From: Salipiger pallidus
Lineage (GTDB): Bacteria > Pseudomonadota > Alphaproteobacteria > Rhodobacterales > Rhodobacteraceae
Length of the DNA stretch: 64,000 nt
Assembly (NCBI RefSeq): GCF_014643635.1
Contig: NZ_BMJV01000002.1
Span: 310,001 to 374,000, forward strand
Direction of reading: 5' to 3'
Positions 62,715 to 64,000 of this stretch are shown in pieces. The stretch's first letter is position 1. Each line of letters begins with the position of its first letter. The notes below the pieces were generated by a model that was given only the letters and a program-made list of their open reading frames with translations, did no database searches and was not told the origin of the DNA. Made by a program: the position numbers and the translations under genes.

Positions 62715-63451
62715 GGGGTTTGAACCTTGTCGCCTGGGGTGAGCGTGCCGGGCGAGGTGACGCGGGCGTAGACGCCGAAATCCCGGTGCTTCCATGTCTT
62801 GTATAGGGCCGCAACGGTCAGGGCGTCGCGGTCACCGGTGAGCGGGCTGGCCTCGGTGGCGCGACATCGTTCGATGCGCTGCGACACCTCTAGCGTGACC
62901 TCGCCAAGTGTCAGGCTCTTGCCAATCCAGTCGAACTCTTCCCAAGGGGAGAGCCCTTCGAGCACAAGGTTGCCGCGAAAGCGTTCGATCTGCAACGGCT
63001 GACCTAGCGCGTCCGACAGCGCCTGCAGGCTGGCAAGGTTCAGCACGGACAGCTCGGCGCGGCCATTGTCGGCCATGCCCTGCGGCGGTGCCTGTACGAG
63101 GCGCGTGGGGGCAGGGGAGGTCTCTGGCCAGATCGGGCGGACCCAGCGTGCCAGCGCGTCGCCATCGGTGGCAGGCGCAAACTCGAGCGGGTCGAGACTT
63201 GGGTGCGTGAGGCGGAGCCGCCCGCCCTCCAACGTCTGCGCGCGCACCTGCGCCAGCCGCGGGCCGTTCGCGACCACGAGGAAGTTGCGACGGGGTTGCC
63301 AGTCGTCGGTTTGCGCTGCCCCCTCGTGCAGAAGCGCCCATGCCCGGTCCCCGGGCATGGGCGCTTCCGCTTGAAGCTGGACCCGGTCAAGAGGTTCGAT
63401 ACCGACCCCCTTGACCGGGTAGCGCGCTATGGCGGCAAGCGTTGCCGTCAT
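62711..63451 (-). CDS. MOSC-domain protein, YcbX-like
   Basis: 246 residues. N-terminal beta-barrel (LAAIARYPVKGVGIEPLDRV) and C-terminal MOSC domain (RFRGNLVLEGLSPWEEFDWI, RCRATEASPLTGDRD with the conserved Cys). MOSC proteins handle molybdenum-cofactor sulfur or reduce N-hydroxylated compounds. Overlaps yidC and engB by four bases on each side. Confidence 0.88.
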   Translation of the reverse strand: MTATLAAIARYPVKGVGIEPLDRVQLQAEAPMPGDRAWALLHEGAAQTDDWQPRRNFLVVANGPRLAQVRAQTLEGGRLRLTHPSLDPLEFAPATDGDALARWVRPIWPETSPAPTRLVQAPPQGMADNGRAELSVLNLASLQALSDALGQPLQIERFRGNLVLEGLSPWEEFDWIGKSLTLGEVTLEVSQRIERCRATEASPLTGDRDALTVAALYKTWKHRDFGVYARVTSPGTLTPGDKVQTP

Positions 63452-64000
63452 TTGCCCGCCTTGTCCGTGGCTTTCTTGCCGCTGTCGGCGTCCTTGTCCT
63501 TGGGCGTCTTCTTGAACCCGGACTTGATGTTGCCGAACACGTCGGGCTTGTAGCCCTGGCTGCGCATGATGAGGTACTGCTGCGTGAAGGTGATTGTGTT
63601 GTTGGTGATCCAGTACAGCACCAGCCCGCTTGCAAAGCCGCCCAGCATGAACATGAACACCCATGGCATCCAGGCGAAGATCATCTTCTGGGTGGGATCA
63701 GCAGGCGCGGGGTTCAGCTTTTGCTGCAGGAACATCGACACGCCCAGCAGGATCGGCAGGATACCGATGAACACCAGCGCGAGGGTCGAGGCCGGCTCAG
63801 GCGCGGCCCAGGGCAGCAAGCCGAAGAGGTTCATGATCGAGGTGGGATCAGGCGTGGAGAGATCCTGGAACGGACCGAACCACGGTGCCTGGCGCAACTC
63901 GAACGCCACGAAGATCACCTTGTAGAGCGAGAAGAAGATCGGGATCTGCAGAAGGATCGGCAGGCAGCCCGACGCGGGGTTCACCTTTTCCTTCTTGTAG
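63448..64000 (-). CDS. yidC: Membrane protein insertase YidC, C-terminal part only
   Basis: Open to the right edge; the N-terminal periplasmic domain lies outside the window. Visible are KKEKVNPASGCLPILLQIPI, the conserved YidC core with TM segments, a periplasmic stretch ELRQAPWFGPFQDLSTPDP, LVFIGILPILLGVSMFLQQK, and a Lys-rich C-terminal tail that contacts the ribosome. Gene order yidC-MOSC-engB-argB is typical of Rhodobacterales. Confidence 0.93.
   Translation of the reverse strand, partial: YKKEKVNPASGCLPILLQIPIFFSLYKVIFVAFELRQAPWFGPFQDLSTPDPTSIMNLFGLLPWAAPEPASTLALVFIGILPILLGVSMFLQQKLNPAPADPTQKMIFAWMPWVFMFMLGGFASGLVLYWITNNTITFTQQYLIMRSQGYKPDVFGNIKSGFKKTPKDKDADSGKKATDKAGK

Overview
The window looks like a chromosome segment of a Rhodobacterales (Roseobacter-group) alphaproteobacterium. 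Evidence: high GC in the core parts, an alphaproteobacterial FYDLN-acid protein, the fdsGBA-fdhD-fdsD formate dehydrogenase set, a fused MrpA/B antiporter subunit, and the core run yidC-MOSC-engB-argB-sixA. Both ends are cut inside genes (gabD on the left, yidC on the right). Nothing could be searched against a database; family names come from motifs, gene lengths and gene order.

Layout. 1-2.8 kb: succinate-semialdehyde dehydrogenase and dihydrolipoyl dehydrogenase. 2.85-4.1 kb: wreckage of an IS3-family and an IS481-family element. 4.5-8.4 kb: three-subunit GMC flavoprotein dehydrogenase with a Tat-exported small subunit and a tri-haem cytochrome c. 8.5-8.9 kb: dead resolvase fragment. 9.2-13.2 kb: LysR regulator divergent from an exported hydrolase/cupin/CMD/cupin cluster. 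13.4-14.1 kb: tyrosine recombinase killed by one stop codon. 14.5-21 kb: polyamine-type ABC importer, LysR regulator and class III aminotransferase.

21.4-45 kb is the accessory region. It is bracketed by two direct copies of a ~708-bp block that carries an AAA ATPase gene; the right copy ends 8 bp from a tRNA-Ala gene. Inside lie a Tn7-like transposition module (tnsA frameshifted, tnsB, tnsC, tniQ) with an Nlp-type HTH protein, a TPR protein, an MFS exporter divergent from a MocR-type regulator, a FitA-like antitoxin, an intact serine resolvase, and a defence locus at 36-44 kb. One operon of that locus (minus strand) encodes an XRE repressor, an ImmA/IrrE peptidase and a DEDDh exonuclease. 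A divergent operon (plus strand) encodes two small proteins, a CD-NTase with an AGS-C sensor domain, a SLATT two-TM protein and a DUF2235 lipase with its own TM hairpin. A convergent HEPN/Toprim protein follows. I read this as a CapH/CapP-regulated CBASS-like locus with an unusual pair of candidate membrane effectors; it is the most interesting part of the window.

45-64 kb is core genome: tRNA-Ala, small housekeeping genes, NAD-dependent formate dehydrogenase with its LysR regulator, the six-gene Mrp cation/proton antiporter operon, then sixA, argB, engB, a MOSC protein and partial yidC.
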